From an uncultured Aquimarina sp. (GTDB lineage: Bacteria > Bacteroidota > Bacteroidia > Flavobacteriales > Flavobacteriaceae): 64,000 bases of DNA. The notes beneath the pieces are model-generated. The model ran no database searches. It was not told the DNA's origin and worked only from the letters and a program-made list of their open reading frames with translations. The position numbers and the translations under genes were made by a program. Below, one piece after another: positions 41,095 to 51,100 of the stretch; positions within the stretch are counted from its first letter, which is position 1; each line of letters starts with the position of its first letter. The stretch is taken from positions 682,001 through 746,000 of the forward strand of contig CANMLW010000001.1 of the NCBI GenBank assembly GCA_947498705.1, given 5' to 3'.

Positions 41095-42045
41095 ATGAAA
41101 GTACTAGCAAATGACGGAGTAGCGCAAAGCGGAATAGATGCTTTAGAAAATGCAGGTTTTAACGTATTAACAACTACTGTCGCACAAGACCAACTCGTCA
41201 ATTTTATAAATGAAAACGAAATATCAGTTTTACTTGTTCGTAGTGCAACCAAAGTAAGAACCGATATAATTGATAACTGTCCTTCTTTAAAGATTATTGG
41301 ACGAGGCGGTGTAGGAATGGATAATATTGATGTGGCCTATGCCAAAGAGAAAGGGTTACATGTAATAAATACGCCCGCTGCATCGTCGGGATCGGTTGCA
41401 GAACTGGTTTTTGCACACTTATATAGCGGAGTACGTTTTTTACACGATGCAAATAGAAATATGCCATTAGAAGGAGATAGTAAGTTTAAAAATCTAAAAA
41501 AGGCATATGCAAATGGAACCGAGTTAAGAGGAAAAACACTTGGAATAATAGGCATCGGAAGAATTGGACAAGCAACCGCAAAGATAGCCATAGGTGCTGG
41601 TATGAATGTAATAGCTTTCGATCCTTTTATAGACGAAGTAAATATTCCTCTAGAATTTTTTGATGGACAATCTTTAAACTTTAACATAAAAACTGTTTCT
41701 AAAGAAGAGGTGCTTAAAAATGCAGATTTCTTTACACTTCATGTGCCAGCTCAAAAGGAATATGTAATCGGTTCGGCAGAGATAGACCAAATGAAATCTG
41801 GTGCAGGTATTATCAATGCTGCACGTGGGGGTGTTGTAGATGAAGTAGCTTTGATAGATGCATTAGAAAAAGGAAAACTAAGCTTTGCTGGATTAGACGT
41901 TTTTGAAGATGAGCCAAAACCCGCAATCAAGGTATTAATGAATTCTAAAGTATCACTAACACCGCATATAGGTGCTGCAACCAAAGAAGCACAGGATCGT
42001 ATTGGTGATGAATTGGCCAATCAAATCATTACCATTCTAAAATAA
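41095..42045 (+). CDS. serA: D-3-phosphoglycerate dehydrogenase
   Basis: 316 residues of the D-2-hydroxyacid dehydrogenase family. The Rossmann loop is GIIGIGRIG (about 150-158), with the catalytic set Arg234 (NAARGGVVDE), Glu263 (FEDEP) and His281 (TPHIGAA). The regulatory ACT domain found in long SerA enzymes is missing, so it is a short SerA and probably lacks serine feedback by that route. It oxidises 3-phosphoglycerate to 3-phosphohydroxypyruvate, the substrate of SerC. It lies directly after serC, and a strong terminator follows at 42079. Confidence 0.92.
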   Translation: MKVLANDGVAQSGIDALENAGFNVLTTTVAQDQLVNFINENEISVLLVRSATKVRTDIIDNCPSLKIIGRGGVGMDNIDVAYAKEKGLHVINTPAASSGSVAELVFAHLYSGVRFLHDANRNMPLEGDSKFKNLKKAYANGTELRGKTLGIIGIGRIGQATAKIAIGAGMNVIAFDPFIDEVNIPLEFFDGQSLNFNIKTVSKEEVLKNADFFTLHVPAQKEYVIGSAEIDQMKSGAGIINAARGGVVDEVALIDALEKGKLSFAGLDVFEDEPKPAIKVLMNSKVSLTPHIGAATKEAQDRIGDELANQIITILK

Positions 42046-42078
42046 AGCTACCTTTTTTTATCCATAAAGAATAATCTG

Positions 42079-42112
42079 ATTCCTTATAAAAAAAATTATT
42101 TTTATAAGGAAT
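42079..42112 (+). terminator. terminator of the serC-serA operon
   Basis: ATTCCTTATAAAAA pairs with TTTTTATAAGGAAT across a 6-base loop, followed by TTTTATAT, 33 bases after the serA stop. Confidence 0.72.
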
Positions 42113-42244
42113 TTTTATATCCCAAAACAATAGGTCGATAAAACTTACCTTTCATCTATTTTTTGGCTAAATAAAACCAATTCCCTTCGATTATTTTAGA
42201 AATAAAAAACGTAAATTTAGATTCACATAATTAAAAATACAATC

Positions 42245-42883
42245 ATGTCTGGAATTTTAGATCTTTTAAATAGCCCGATAGGGAAACAAATTATTAGCGG
42301 CGTAAGTAGCCAAACAGGGCAATCTGCTGATAAGACAGGAAGCGTACTTAGTATGGCTTTACCTGTATTGATGGGAGCCATGCAACGCAACGCATCTACC
42401 CCCGAAGGTGCATCAGGATTATTAGGTGCATTATCTGGAAAACATTCGGGCGGAGGAATCCTAGAAAACCTGGGAGGGTTATTTGAAGGAGGAGTTGAAG
42501 ACAATGTTACAAATGATGGAGCAGGAATTTTAGGTCATATTCTTGGTAATAAGCAACCAGCTGTAGAGAACGCTTTAAGTCAAAAATCTGGTATAGATGC
42601 AGGTTCTATTGCTCAAATATTAAAAGTAGCTGCTCCTATATTAATGGGAGTTTTAGGAAAACAAGCTGCTCAAAACAATGTCTCTGATGCAAATGGATTA
42701 AACGGTCTTCTTGGCGGAATGTTAGGAGGCGGAAGTGGTTCAAAACAACAATCCTTAATAGAATCATTTCTTGATGCCGATGGAGATGGTAGCATTCTAG
42801 ATGACGTGGCTGGTATGGTACTAAGCGGAAGCGGTAAAAAAGGAGGACTAGGTGGTCTTCTTGGAGGATTATTTGGTAAATAA
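42245..42883 (+). CDS. DUF937-family protein
   Basis: 212 residues. Two related helical blocks (about 5-60 and 85-145) with LLNSPIGKQIISGVSSQTG and ILKVAAPILMGVLGKQAAQN fit DUF937 (YidB-like). Then comes a glycine-rich stretch, an acidic DADGDGSILDDV loop that looks like an EF-hand-like calcium loop, and a final GLGGLLGGLFGK segment. No signal peptide. It is a known family of unknown role in many bacteria. Single gene, after serA. Confidence 0.85.
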   Translation: MSGILDLLNSPIGKQIISGVSSQTGQSADKTGSVLSMALPVLMGAMQRNASTPEGASGLLGALSGKHSGGGILENLGGLFEGGVEDNVTNDGAGILGHILGNKQPAVENALSQKSGIDAGSIAQILKVAAPILMGVLGKQAAQNNVSDANGLNGLLGGMLGGGSGSKQQSLIESFLDADGDGSILDDVAGMVLSGSGKKGGLGGLLGGLFGK

Positions 42884-42961
42884 TTCAACTTTTATATAAA
42901 TTACACAAGGGCTTCTTAAATATTAGATTTAAGGAGCCTTTATCTTAAAACCTACTTTTAT

Positions 42962-43474
42962 ATGAAAAAACCATTACTTATTTTAATATTAGCATATTCA
43001 ACAGTCGGGATAGCACAAATAGATAATAATGCGTTGCTTGGATTGCCAGAGGCAACAACTATAGACATAAATGCAATCCCTGTTGCATCCATTCAAGAAG
43101 GAGCTTTGGTATATGATACCGACAAAAAAAAGGCGTATAAATTTAATGGCACCGAGTGGAAAGAACTATTAACTGCTCCATCGGTATTTCCTAAAACAGG
43201 AAATTATACTCTTTTAGAAAGTGATAACGGTAATATTTTAACTTTTAATAGCACAACAGACGTAACCCTTACCGTTCCAAACGGATTAACTATTGGTTAT
43301 AATGTAAGCGTATACCAAACTGGTACTGGCAAAGTCACTATCTCTGGAGCAGGTGGTGTGACTGTAAAAAATCGATTGAATAGATTTAAAACTGCAGGTT
43401 TAGACGCTGGTGTAGGAATTGTATCTACCAATACAAATATATTTCATATTACAGGGGATTTAAAAGTAAACTAA
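42962..43474 (+). CDS. exported protein with tail-fibre-like C-terminal domain
   Basis: 170 residues with a signal peptide (MKKPLLILILAYSTVGIAQ). Residues about 48-70 have the ALVYDTDKKKAYKFNGTEWK motif, seen in Bacteroidota exported and phage structural proteins. The C-terminal 95 residues (TLLESDNGNILTFNSTTDVT, then LTVPNGLTIGYNVSVYQTGT and GKVTISGAGGVTVKN) strongly resemble the beta-rich repeat at the ends of phage tail fibres. Co-transcribed with the exported protein 5 bases downstream. Function unknown; surface adhesion is an inference. Confidence 0.7.
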   Translation: MKKPLLILILAYSTVGIAQIDNNALLGLPEATTIDINAIPVASIQEGALVYDTDKKKAYKFNGTEWKELLTAPSVFPKTGNYTLLESDNGNILTFNSTTDVTLTVPNGLTIGYNVSVYQTGTGKVTISGAGGVTVKNRLNRFKTAGLDAGVGIVSTNTNIFHITGDLKVN

Positions 43475-43479
43475 GTAGT

Positions 43480-44379
43480 ATGAAAAAATTGATTTTACAC
43501 TTATTCTGTATATGTGTTTCGTATATAGGTTTTGGGCAAATTTCGCAATACAATCACTTTCCAACGATGATGCCTTCACATATCCTCGATGAAAAATTAA
43601 CCAATATCAGTTTTGCGCTTTCCTTTCGAGTATTAGAATCTGATTATAATGGTCCTTTGGTAAGGTTACGTAGAGATAGTGATAATGCGCAATCAGATTT
43701 TGGATGGGCAGACAATGATATTGTTGATATAGCTGCAATAGATGCTTGGAGAGGAGCGGCCAATGTATTTGTGGTGATTTGGTATGACCAAAGTGGACAA
43801 GGAAGAAACGCCATCCAAAACACCGACGTATTTCAACCACAATTTATTACAGACCCAATAAGACCTTATTTTTTTGGAGATGGTAATAATGATCGATTAG
43901 ATATTAATACAAGCATTCAAATTCTTACCAACGCGGGAGTAAATGGATCTGTATTAACCGTAATTTATAGTACTTCTAAAAGCCAGTTTGCTTTTGGCAC
44001 AAGACAGCCAGGTAATAATCCTAATCGATGGTCTACTCATATTAATTGGAGTAATAATCAAGTATATTTTGATTCTGGTATATGCTGTGATAATTCTGTT
44101 AGGTATGCTGCAAACACAAATAATGAATGGCAACAGTTTTCTTTTATAAGAGAAAACACAATCCAAACTATCAGAAAGAATGGGATAATACTTCGAACAG
44201 GGAACTATAACAATGGTAGATGTACAGCCACCAATAACTTTGGTATTCTTTATACCAATGGCAATAACTCACAATTCGCAACAAATAGATTTACAGAATT
44301 GATTATGTATAACATGGAAATCACACTAGCAGATACTTTAGAAATTGAAGAGAGTCAAACCAGTTTTTGGAATCTATAA
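43480..44379 (+). CDS. exported protein with LamG/AbfB-like domain
   Basis: 299 residues with a signal peptide (MKKLILHLFCICVSYIGFGQ). The body resembles the alpha-L-arabinofuranosidase B catalytic-like or LamG-type jelly-roll fold: SFALSFRVLES, GPLVRLRRDSD, DIVDIAAIDAW and VFVVIWYDQSGQGRNAIQ, a set I know from Bacteroidota surface proteins. A cysteine pair (GICCDNS) is present. No catalytic motif is certain. It lies 5 bases downstream of the tail-fibre-like gene, so they form a two-gene exported unit. Confidence 0.7.
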   Translation: MKKLILHLFCICVSYIGFGQISQYNHFPTMMPSHILDEKLTNISFALSFRVLESDYNGPLVRLRRDSDNAQSDFGWADNDIVDIAAIDAWRGAANVFVVIWYDQSGQGRNAIQNTDVFQPQFITDPIRPYFFGDGNNDRLDINTSIQILTNAGVNGSVLTVIYSTSKSQFAFGTRQPGNNPNRWSTHINWSNNQVYFDSGICCDNSVRYAANTNNEWQQFSFIRENTIQTIRKNGIILRTGNYNNGRCTATNNFGILYTNGNNSQFATNRFTELIMYNMEITLADTLEIEESQTSFWNL

Positions 44380-44593
44380 TCTATAACGGTTTGACATATA
44401 AATAGTTTCAAATTGATTTTTTCACCAAAAAAAGTTAATAATAACATACATATATTGGTTTTTGAAAACTTAACCAAATCAATACTTAAATAGGTATAAA
44501 TGGATAAAAAGCATGATTTTTTTGTAGATTTTATAATTTATACAACACAAGTGTATTCTTTTTTTAGATATATTTAGAAGAAATGGAATACAA

Positions 44594-45022
44594 ATGAAAA
44601 ATTGTGCTTTAATATTACTAGTAGGAATATTCATATTTAGTTGTTCTACAACTAAAAACAGGAATATGAATGTAACATCTACAGCATCTCTTTCTGATAC
44701 AGTAAGAATTGCAAATGACAGCTTAGAATACGAAATTTTGATTATAGAACCTGGGTTTAATGCATGGGTAATTTCTCAAAGACCCAGGGGGTATTTTTCT
44801 GAAACATTTTTAGAAGCTAGAAATCGTCTATATGTGATGGAATACAACCAAAGAGTCATACAACCTTTACAATTTGATCCAAATTTATACCCGTTTCAAA
44901 TTGACTATGATCCAAATATACGTTACGGGTATGAAGTAAATTATCTTCTCTATCATTACTTCTTGTTTTTCGAACAACAATTTAGACAAAGATTTATGCT
45001 TACAAGGGGGGTGCGATTTTGA
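44594..45022 (+). CDS. DUF6146-family lipoprotein
   Basis: 142 residues with a lipoprotein signal (lipobox FIFSC). The mature part has the signature of the DUF6146 flavobacterial family: YEILIIEPGFNAWVISQRPRGYFSETFLEARNRLY, YNQRVIQPLQFDPNLYPFQIDYDPNI, and GYEVNYLLYHYFLFFEQQFRQR at the end (given in pieces here). Function unknown; envelope location. It is upstream of the DUF6787 gene, and the two are often neighbours in flavobacteria. Confidence 0.8.
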   Translation: MKNCALILLVGIFIFSCSTTKNRNMNVTSTASLSDTVRIANDSLEYEILIIEPGFNAWVISQRPRGYFSETFLEARNRLYVMEYNQRVIQPLQFDPNLYPFQIDYDPNIRYGYEVNYLLYHYFLFFEQQFRQRFMLTRGVRF

Positions 45023-45041
45023 TTTACGTAATTTTTAATTG

Positions 45042-45049
45042 TATTTTTG
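45042..45049 (+). promoter_or_regulatory. -7 element of the DUF6787 gene
   Basis: TATTTTTG (TAnnTTTG) ends four bases before the ATG at 45054, so the transcript would be leaderless or nearly so. Confidence 0.45.
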
Positions 45050-45053
45050 CGCC

Positions 45054-45572
45054 ATGCAAAAATTTAAAGACCGTTGGGAAATAAATTCAAGTTGGCAATT
45101 GATATTTCCTGTATTGGGTTTGGTAAGTCTCATATTTTCATCATATCTGATTAGCAAATCCATCTTAAGATCAATACATGTTAAAAATGATGCTACTTAC
45201 ATTGGTTTACAGATAGCAATTATTGTGATACTTTCTGCCCTCTTTCTATTTGTCACTCTAAAACTATTTAAAGTTCTTGCAAAAAAATGGGAAGTTACCT
45301 ATCGATGGGAGTTAATCGCTATATTTATTGCTTTTGCAATAACCGGTTCTACTGCTGCGCGTATTTCTGATCCAATGCTTTCTTTTATAGGGATTAGTAA
45401 AGAAACATCCAGCACCTGGTTATATTGGATATTAAGAGTATTTATTATATTTCCTGTATATCAAATATTATTACTTATTGTAGGATGGTTATTTGGTCAA
45501 TTTAGTTTCTTTTGGGGTTTTGAAAAAAAGATGCTAAAAAGACTTGGCTTTGCTCGTTTTATTAAAGACTAA
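45054..45572 (+). CDS. DUF6787-family membrane protein
   Basis: 172 residues from ATG 45054 (MQKFKDRWEINSS). Four membrane helices (about 16-36, 50-70, 85-103, 125-150). The FAITGSTAARISDPML segment and the closing LRVFIIFPVYQILLLIVGWLFGQFSFFWGFEKKML region are typical of the DUF6787 family of Flavobacteriia. Function unknown. A promoter element lies just before it, separate from the DUF6146 gene. Confidence 0.8.
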   Translation: MQKFKDRWEINSSWQLIFPVLGLVSLIFSSYLISKSILRSIHVKNDATYIGLQIAIIVILSALFLFVTLKLFKVLAKKWEVTYRWELIAIFIAFAITGSTAARISDPMLSFIGISKETSSTWLYWILRVFIIFPVYQILLLIVGWLFGQFSFFWGFEKKMLKRLGFARFIKD

Positions 45573-45578
45573 CACTTT

Positions 45579-45884
45579 TTATTGGGTGATATCTACTTCA
45601 ATAACATCTTCCTCTTCTGTATTCTTTTTTATAACATAGGTATAGATCCACATGATTGTAAAAGTAGGAATTACATCAAAACCAGGAAGTGCTTCTTCTA
45701 TCAATGTAAATACTCCCGCAGCTTTACCAACATTACCTTTGTACATTTTGGTCATCAACCATCCTGCAATAGGAGCCCATATCACGTCTGTAAATTCTAA
45801 AACACCGGGAACGATATAAGATATCATTCCGATGGCATCAAAAAGTAAGCTTAATCCTAGTTTTTTGTATTTGTCTTTTGTCAT
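45579..45884 (-). CDS. small membrane protein, unknown function
   Basis: 101 residues with two to three membrane helices (about 8-30, 34-48, 62-85). The sequence KLGLSLLFDAIGMISYIVPG followed by WAPIAGWLMTKMYKGNVGK and GFDVIPTFTIMWIY is a pattern common in Bacteroidota, but I know no function. It has a short acidic C-terminal tail. Convergent with the DUF6787 gene (6-base gap). Confidence 0.7.
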   Translation of the reverse strand: MTKDKYKKLGLSLLFDAIGMISYIVPGVLEFTDVIWAPIAGWLMTKMYKGNVGKAAGVFTLIEEALPGFDVIPTFTIMWIYTYVIKKNTEEEDVIEVDITQ

Positions 45885-45944
45885 TGTTTATTAAAAAATT
45901 TAGGGTTATATCTTACTATAAGCAAAGAGTATTCCAAAAAAACT

Positions 45945-46541
45945 CTATCCCAAATCTGCCGTTATTAATCGCAAAAACTCTGTACGTGTTTCGATTTTTT
46001 CAAATTGCCCTCTAAAACCAGAAGTAGTAGTTACAGAATTTTGTTTTTGTACCCCTCTCATCATCATACACATATGAGATGCCTCTATCACTACCGCCAC
46101 TCCCTGAGGTTTAAGAGTATTATTTATACACTCTAAAATATCATGTGTTAATCTTTCCTGCACTTGTAAACGTCTTGCAAATACATCCACAATTCGCGGT
46201 AATTTACTTAAACCTACAATATGACCATTAGGTATATATGCAATATGTGCTTTTCCGAAAAAAGGAAGCATATGATGTTCACATAGCGAATAAAGCTCTA
46301 TATCTTTTACAATCACCATATCATCATAGTCCTCCTTAAACATTGCACTTTTAAGTATTTCTGTTGGGTTTTGATGATAGCCCTGCGTTAGAAATTGCAT
46401 TGCTTTTGCTGCTCTTTCTGGGGTCTTTACGATCCCTTCTCTCTTAACATCTTCTCCTAAATCGGTAATTATAGATTCAAACTTTTCTTTTACTTCTTCT
46501 GTTACTTTTATATTATATTCTTCAAAATTTTTATACGGCAT
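45945..46541 (-). CDS. folE: GTP cyclohydrolase I
   Basis: 198 residues with GTP cyclohydrolase I features: zinc ligands Cys87 (SLCEHH), His90 and Cys158 (SHMCMM), and the [28 protein letters not shown] core split over about 92-118. It converts GTP to 7,8-dihydroneopterin triphosphate, the first step of folate and pterin synthesis. It lies 10 bases downstream of msrA on the same strand, so the two are likely co-transcribed. Length is normal. Confidence 0.95.
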   Translation of the reverse strand: MPYKNFEEYNIKVTEEVKEKFESIITDLGEDVKREGIVKTPERAAKAMQFLTQGYHQNPTEILKSAMFKEDYDDMVIVKDIELYSLCEHHMLPFFGKAHIAYIPNGHIVGLSKLPRIVDVFARRLQVQERLTHDILECINNTLKPQGVAVVIEASHMCMMMRGVQKQNSVTTTSGFRGQFEKIETRTEFLRLITADLG

Positions 46542-46551
46542 AACAAGTATT

Positions 46552-47103
46552 CTATTTTTCTTTTTTCAATTTATTTTTAAAGGTAGTCTGAAGTTTTCTT
46601 AACTTCGGGTTAATTACAAACTGGCAGTACCCTTGCTCTGTATTCTGATTATAATAATCTCTATGATATTCTTCGGCATTATAAAAAGTTTCTAATAGTG
46701 TAATTTCTGTAACGATATCATTCTTATAAACATTCTCACTTGCTAAAAAACTTATTATTTGCTCGGCAATGCTTTTTTGTCGATCATTAACATAAAAAAT
46801 TACACTTCTATAATGAGTTCCCCGATCAGCTCCTTGTTGGTTTAAAGTAGTAGGGTCGTGCGTAGCAAAAAAGATTTCGAGTAATTCTTTATATGAAATA
46901 ATTGTGGGATCAAAATCAATTTTAATAGCTTCTGCATGGCCTGTTCTACCAGTTGTTACTTCTCTATATGCTGGGTTTTTAATAGTGCCTCCTGTATATC
47001 CAGGTACTACGGCAACAACTCCTTCTAATCGCTGAAAAACGGCTTCGGTACACCAAAAACACCCTCCAGCCAACACTGCTGTTTCTAAATGATTTTTTTC
47101 CAT
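46552..47103 (-). CDS. msrA: peptide methionine sulfoxide reductase A
   Basis: 183 residues. The active-site [11 protein letters not shown] places catalytic Cys15, and the typical [17 protein letters not shown] and [23 protein letters not shown] motifs follow. It reduces methionine-S-sulfoxide in proteins and free methionine. No signal peptide, so cytosolic. Directly upstream of folE with a 10-base gap; a joint oxidative-stress and pterin link is possible but not required. Confidence 0.96.
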   Translation of the reverse strand: MEKNHLETAVLAGGCFWCTEAVFQRLEGVVAVVPGYTGGTIKNPAYREVTTGRTGHAEAIKIDFDPTIISYKELLEIFFATHDPTTLNQQGADRGTHYRSVIFYVNDRQKSIAEQIISFLASENVYKNDIVTEITLLETFYNAEEYHRDYYNQNTEQGYCQFVINPKLRKLQTTFKNKLKKEK

Positions 47104-47304
47104 ATTAATAACTACCTAGAATTTTTACGCAATTATTTTCTCTATTTAAGCAAGCGAAAGTACTTATATAACTACTATTTTGTACCAATTTAATCTATTA
47201 TTTTATAAAAAAACAGCATATTTAATTTTTAATACTCTTATAAAGGATATACTTGGGGATTCTAATGATATTGATTACTTTCACTCCTCAAAGTGAATAC
47301 ACAA

Positions 47305-47967
47305 ATGATAAGAGCAAATAATATTCATAAAAATTACGGAAATCTTCATGTGCTAAAAGGTGTAGATCTCTTTATAAAGGAAGGAGAGATCATTTCTATT
47401 GTAGGAGCATCTGGTGCAGGAAAAACTACATTACTTCAAATTTTGGGCACATTAGATCATGTAAGTGGTGCTAATAATGGTTCTTTACATATTAATGATA
47501 CTGATGTTAATGAATTATCACAAAAACAGCTTTCCAAATTTAGAAATGAACAACTTGGGTTCATATTTCAATTTCATCAGTTACTACCCGAGTTCACTGC
47601 TCTAGAAAATGTATGTATACCGGCATTCATAAAAAAAACATCAAAAGCTGATGCCGAAAAAAGAGCAAAAGAATTATTAAATTTTTTGGGACTTTCGCAC
47701 AGATACAACCATAAGCCTTCTCAATTATCTGGTGGAGAGCAACAACGTGTCGCAGTAGCAAGAGCTTTGATTAATAATCCTAAAGTAATTTTTGCTGATG
47801 AACCTTCTGGTAATCTTGATAGCGAGGCAGCAGAAAACTTACATAAATTATTCTTTAAGTTAAGAGATGAATTTGGTCAAACATTTGTTATTGTGACCCA
47901 TAATCAGGAATTAGCTAACATGGCAGATAGAAAATTAGTAATGGTAGATGGTAAGATTTTGAGTTAA
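47305..47967 (+). CDS. LolD-like ABC transporter ATP-binding protein
   Basis: 220 residues from ATG 47305 ([12 protein letters not shown]); a GTG four codons upstream is possible. It has Walker [11 protein letters not shown]-loop [16 protein letters not shown], signature [15 protein letters not shown], Walker [13 protein letters not shown] and the H-loop VTHNQEL. The family (MacB/LolD type, around 220 residues) works with separate permeases in lipoprotein release or export. No permease gene is adjacent, so the partner is elsewhere. A strong terminator follows at 48060. Confidence 0.88.
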   Translation: MIRANNIHKNYGNLHVLKGVDLFIKEGEIISIVGASGAGKTTLLQILGTLDHVSGANNGSLHINDTDVNELSQKQLSKFRNEQLGFIFQFHQLLPEFTALENVCIPAFIKKTSKADAEKRAKELLNFLGLSHRYNHKPSQLSGGEQQRVAVARALINNPKVIFADEPSGNLDSEAAENLHKLFFKLRDEFGQTFVIVTHNQELANMADRKLVMVDGKILS

Positions 47968-48059
47968 AACTAAGTTATCGCTAATACTACAATAACTATT
48001 TCTTTTGATTAACATTTAAAAATCGTATCAATTTCATTTTAAAATAAAGCAAAAAAAAT

Positions 48060-48090
48060 AAACCCTTGCATCATCACAATGCAAGGGTTT
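48060..48090. terminator. bidirectional terminator between convergent genes
   Basis: AAACCCTTGCAT pairs with ATGCAAGGGTTT across a 7-base loop, with T on the right and A on the left. It serves the LolD-like gene and the T9SS protease gene. Confidence 0.76.
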
Positions 48091-48122
48091 TTTAATATCT
48101 ACATAAATTTATTTAAGCAAAT

Positions 48123-51100
48123 TTACTGCTTGATTACCGTATTAACCTCTGTTCTTGATCCAGAAACAAACTTAATAAAATAGTTTCCTGTACGGCTAAT
48201 CTCTTTTTCTCCAAGTGTAATTGTTTTTGGGTTATCAGCATATACCTTTTGATATACTACTTTTCCTAAAACATTATATACTGTCATTGTAAAACGCTCG
48301 TTACCCAAACCACTTACATCAACAGTTAAATTATTCGTAAATGGATTAGGGAATACACTAGTTTTCTTAACCTTGTTTTGTGACTTGGTCGTATTTCTGG
48401 TAGTCACCAAACTTTGTCCAGCGGTGGTATTATACGCATAATCTAATATAGTATACGACAACCCATCATTAGCAACCGTTACATAGAACCATCCATAATG
48501 CACCTGATTATCAATTTTAAATGTAAATCCGATATAACCTGATTTACCATTAGAATCTGTGTATGAAGATGAGCTTACCACAAAAGAATGAGAGTTCGCC
48601 ACAAAGTTACTTGAGGCTCCTACCTCTACCCCATCTGCAAGCAGTTGTATGTTATTCGTACTACCAACACATACTACATCTTTATTATAAGTTACCAAGT
48701 ATAGTGTATTACCGCTAAACCACGCTCCATAATCTTTATTATCACCAGTTTCTATTCTAAAGAAATTCCAAGCAGAAGCAGCACTGGCAACTTTATCATC
48801 TATATCTACGTAAATAACAGTACCACTAGTGTCACAAGGAGCACATGAACCACCACAGTCGATACCGGTTTCATCTCCATTTTGAATACCATCGGTACAG
48901 GTAGGATCTGGGATAACTACTCCACCGATACTTACGGTATAATCTTCTACTTCTCCATAATTAAAAGTACCACAAGGTGATGGTGACGTACTATATCGCA
49001 TAATTACTCGTAATCTTGTAGTTCCGTCTTTTGCTGTAGAAGGCACTGTAAATTGTCCACTAATAGAAGTATCTCTAGAAGCAGCTTTACTAAACACCTG
49101 TTCTCCTGCATCTTCAAAATCCCCATCTTGGTTATAATCAATCCAAACTCCATATGCTTCGTCATATACAGTACTTGCCCATGTTGGTGTGATTGTTAAT
49201 GTTGCACTAGCATCTTTTGTAAGACTAGTAGACTCTGTTGTAAAATCACTATATCCACCATTTGAAGTAGAAGTATTGTCAATACTACCTAACTGAAAAC
49301 GACTAATATATTCGTCAGAAGAATTTGATGCTTTTGCTTCACAATAAGTAATAGTAGGACAAGCCGGACAAGAAGTACCACCACAATCAATACCGGTTTC
49401 ATCACCATTCTGTATACCATCTGTGCATGTTGGATCTGGTTCTGGATCTTTTCTGGTTACTGTAATAAAGTTATCAGAAACATCATAACTCGCTGTGGCC
49501 AAATCTCTATCGGTAATGCTTTTTCCGGTAACACTCAAACTACCATTATAAGAGATACCATATACTTTACAAATTCCTGCTGCGGCTCCTTCAAAATCAT
49601 GAGAACCAGTTTCTGATGCAAGAATTTTTCCTGCTTCATCTGTAATTAGGTAACCATAGGTAGCAATTGACTGACTTGTATTCTTAAATGTAATAACGTC
49701 TGCAATACCATCGCCGGTAATAGTAGTTATTTCTGTTTGATTATCACTTGTTGAAACCATAGCTCCATCTACTGCAATTATACAAGGCCCACAAGAACCA
49801 CCACAATCGATTCCTGTTTCATCTCCATTCTGGATACCATCATCACAAGTTGGGTCTGGAATACAAGGGTCACAAGAACCACCACAATCGATACCGGTTT
49901 CATCACCATTTTGGATACCATCATTACAAGTTGGAGTACTTACACCAGAAATTGTAATTCCATAATCGGCTCTATTACCACTATCTATCGATCCACAAGC
50001 AGAATCTCCTTCGGTTCCTTTTACATAATGTCCTAATACTCTTAATCCTATTTTCTTTCCAGAAGCTGCAGAAGCTGGTACCGTAATACTCTCGGTAAAC
50101 GTAATCTCTTTATTACTGTCATAGTCGGCAAAATTAACCACTTTGCTAAATACTAATTCATTATCAGAAAAAACACTATCAAAATTCCAATCTGCCCATA
50201 CTCGAACTCTGTTAACATCACCCTGGCCACCGTTTCCTAATTCTGCCGTGATAGTCATAGGATAGCTTTTCCCTATTTCTAGAGTCGTTCCTACTGTATC
50301 ATAATAGCTTATCCCCTGGCTTTTACCCGGTGCATGATTAATAGTATTTAGTACTACTTTATTTACACTAAAATAAGAACCAAATCTTGGGCTAATATCA
50401 CAATATTCTAATTTTGAAGTTATATATTCTGTTTTAGTTACTGTTTTTGTTTGTCCACTAGCCGTAGTTACCTGTAATGTAACATTAAATTTCCCTGGAT
50501 TTCTAAATAATACCTTAGGATTACTACTGGTAGAAGTTGCTGGGGTTCCTCCTTCAAAAGTCCATTTTCTAGAAGCAACAGAATCTCCAGTTTCTGTAGT
50601 ACTTAAATCTATAAAAGTAACTTGCTCTGAGAAATTCACTTCTGTAGGATTACCAGAAAAATTAACTTCAAAACCAACAGAATCATCCAATACATTCAAC
50701 CCATAATCTTCTGCTTCTCCACTATCTACAGTCCCACAAGGATCGTCTCCTTCATTATTTTGAACATAATGAACCATAGCCCTAAACCCGATTTTACCAA
50801 GTTTAGCATTATTCGGCACCGTAACATTAGTAGTATATGTATAATTACCTGCGGTATCTGTACTAGTGTTGGTATAAGGATGAGATGCTACTAATTCATT
50901 AGCATCCAAAATGAAATCTCCATTCCAATCAAACCATACTTGAATTCTATTTGGATCGGTTCCCTGTGCTTGTGCATTTCCTGTATTTGTAGTAATACTT
51001 AATGGATATGTCTCTCCTTTTTTAATAGGGTATTCAATATCTAAATAATTAGAGTTTCCATTATTATCATAACCCGATGCATTACTAAGACCATTAAATT

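Noticed and set aside
42670-42888. 72-codon proline-rich minus-strand frame
   Set aside because: Antisense of the glycine-rich DUF937 gene, where Gly codons read as Pro on the other strand.
48836-49935. Spaced repeats considered as a CRISPR array
   Set aside because: Repeats are coding, in frame, unevenly spaced and encode a Cys-rich motif; no cas genes nearby.
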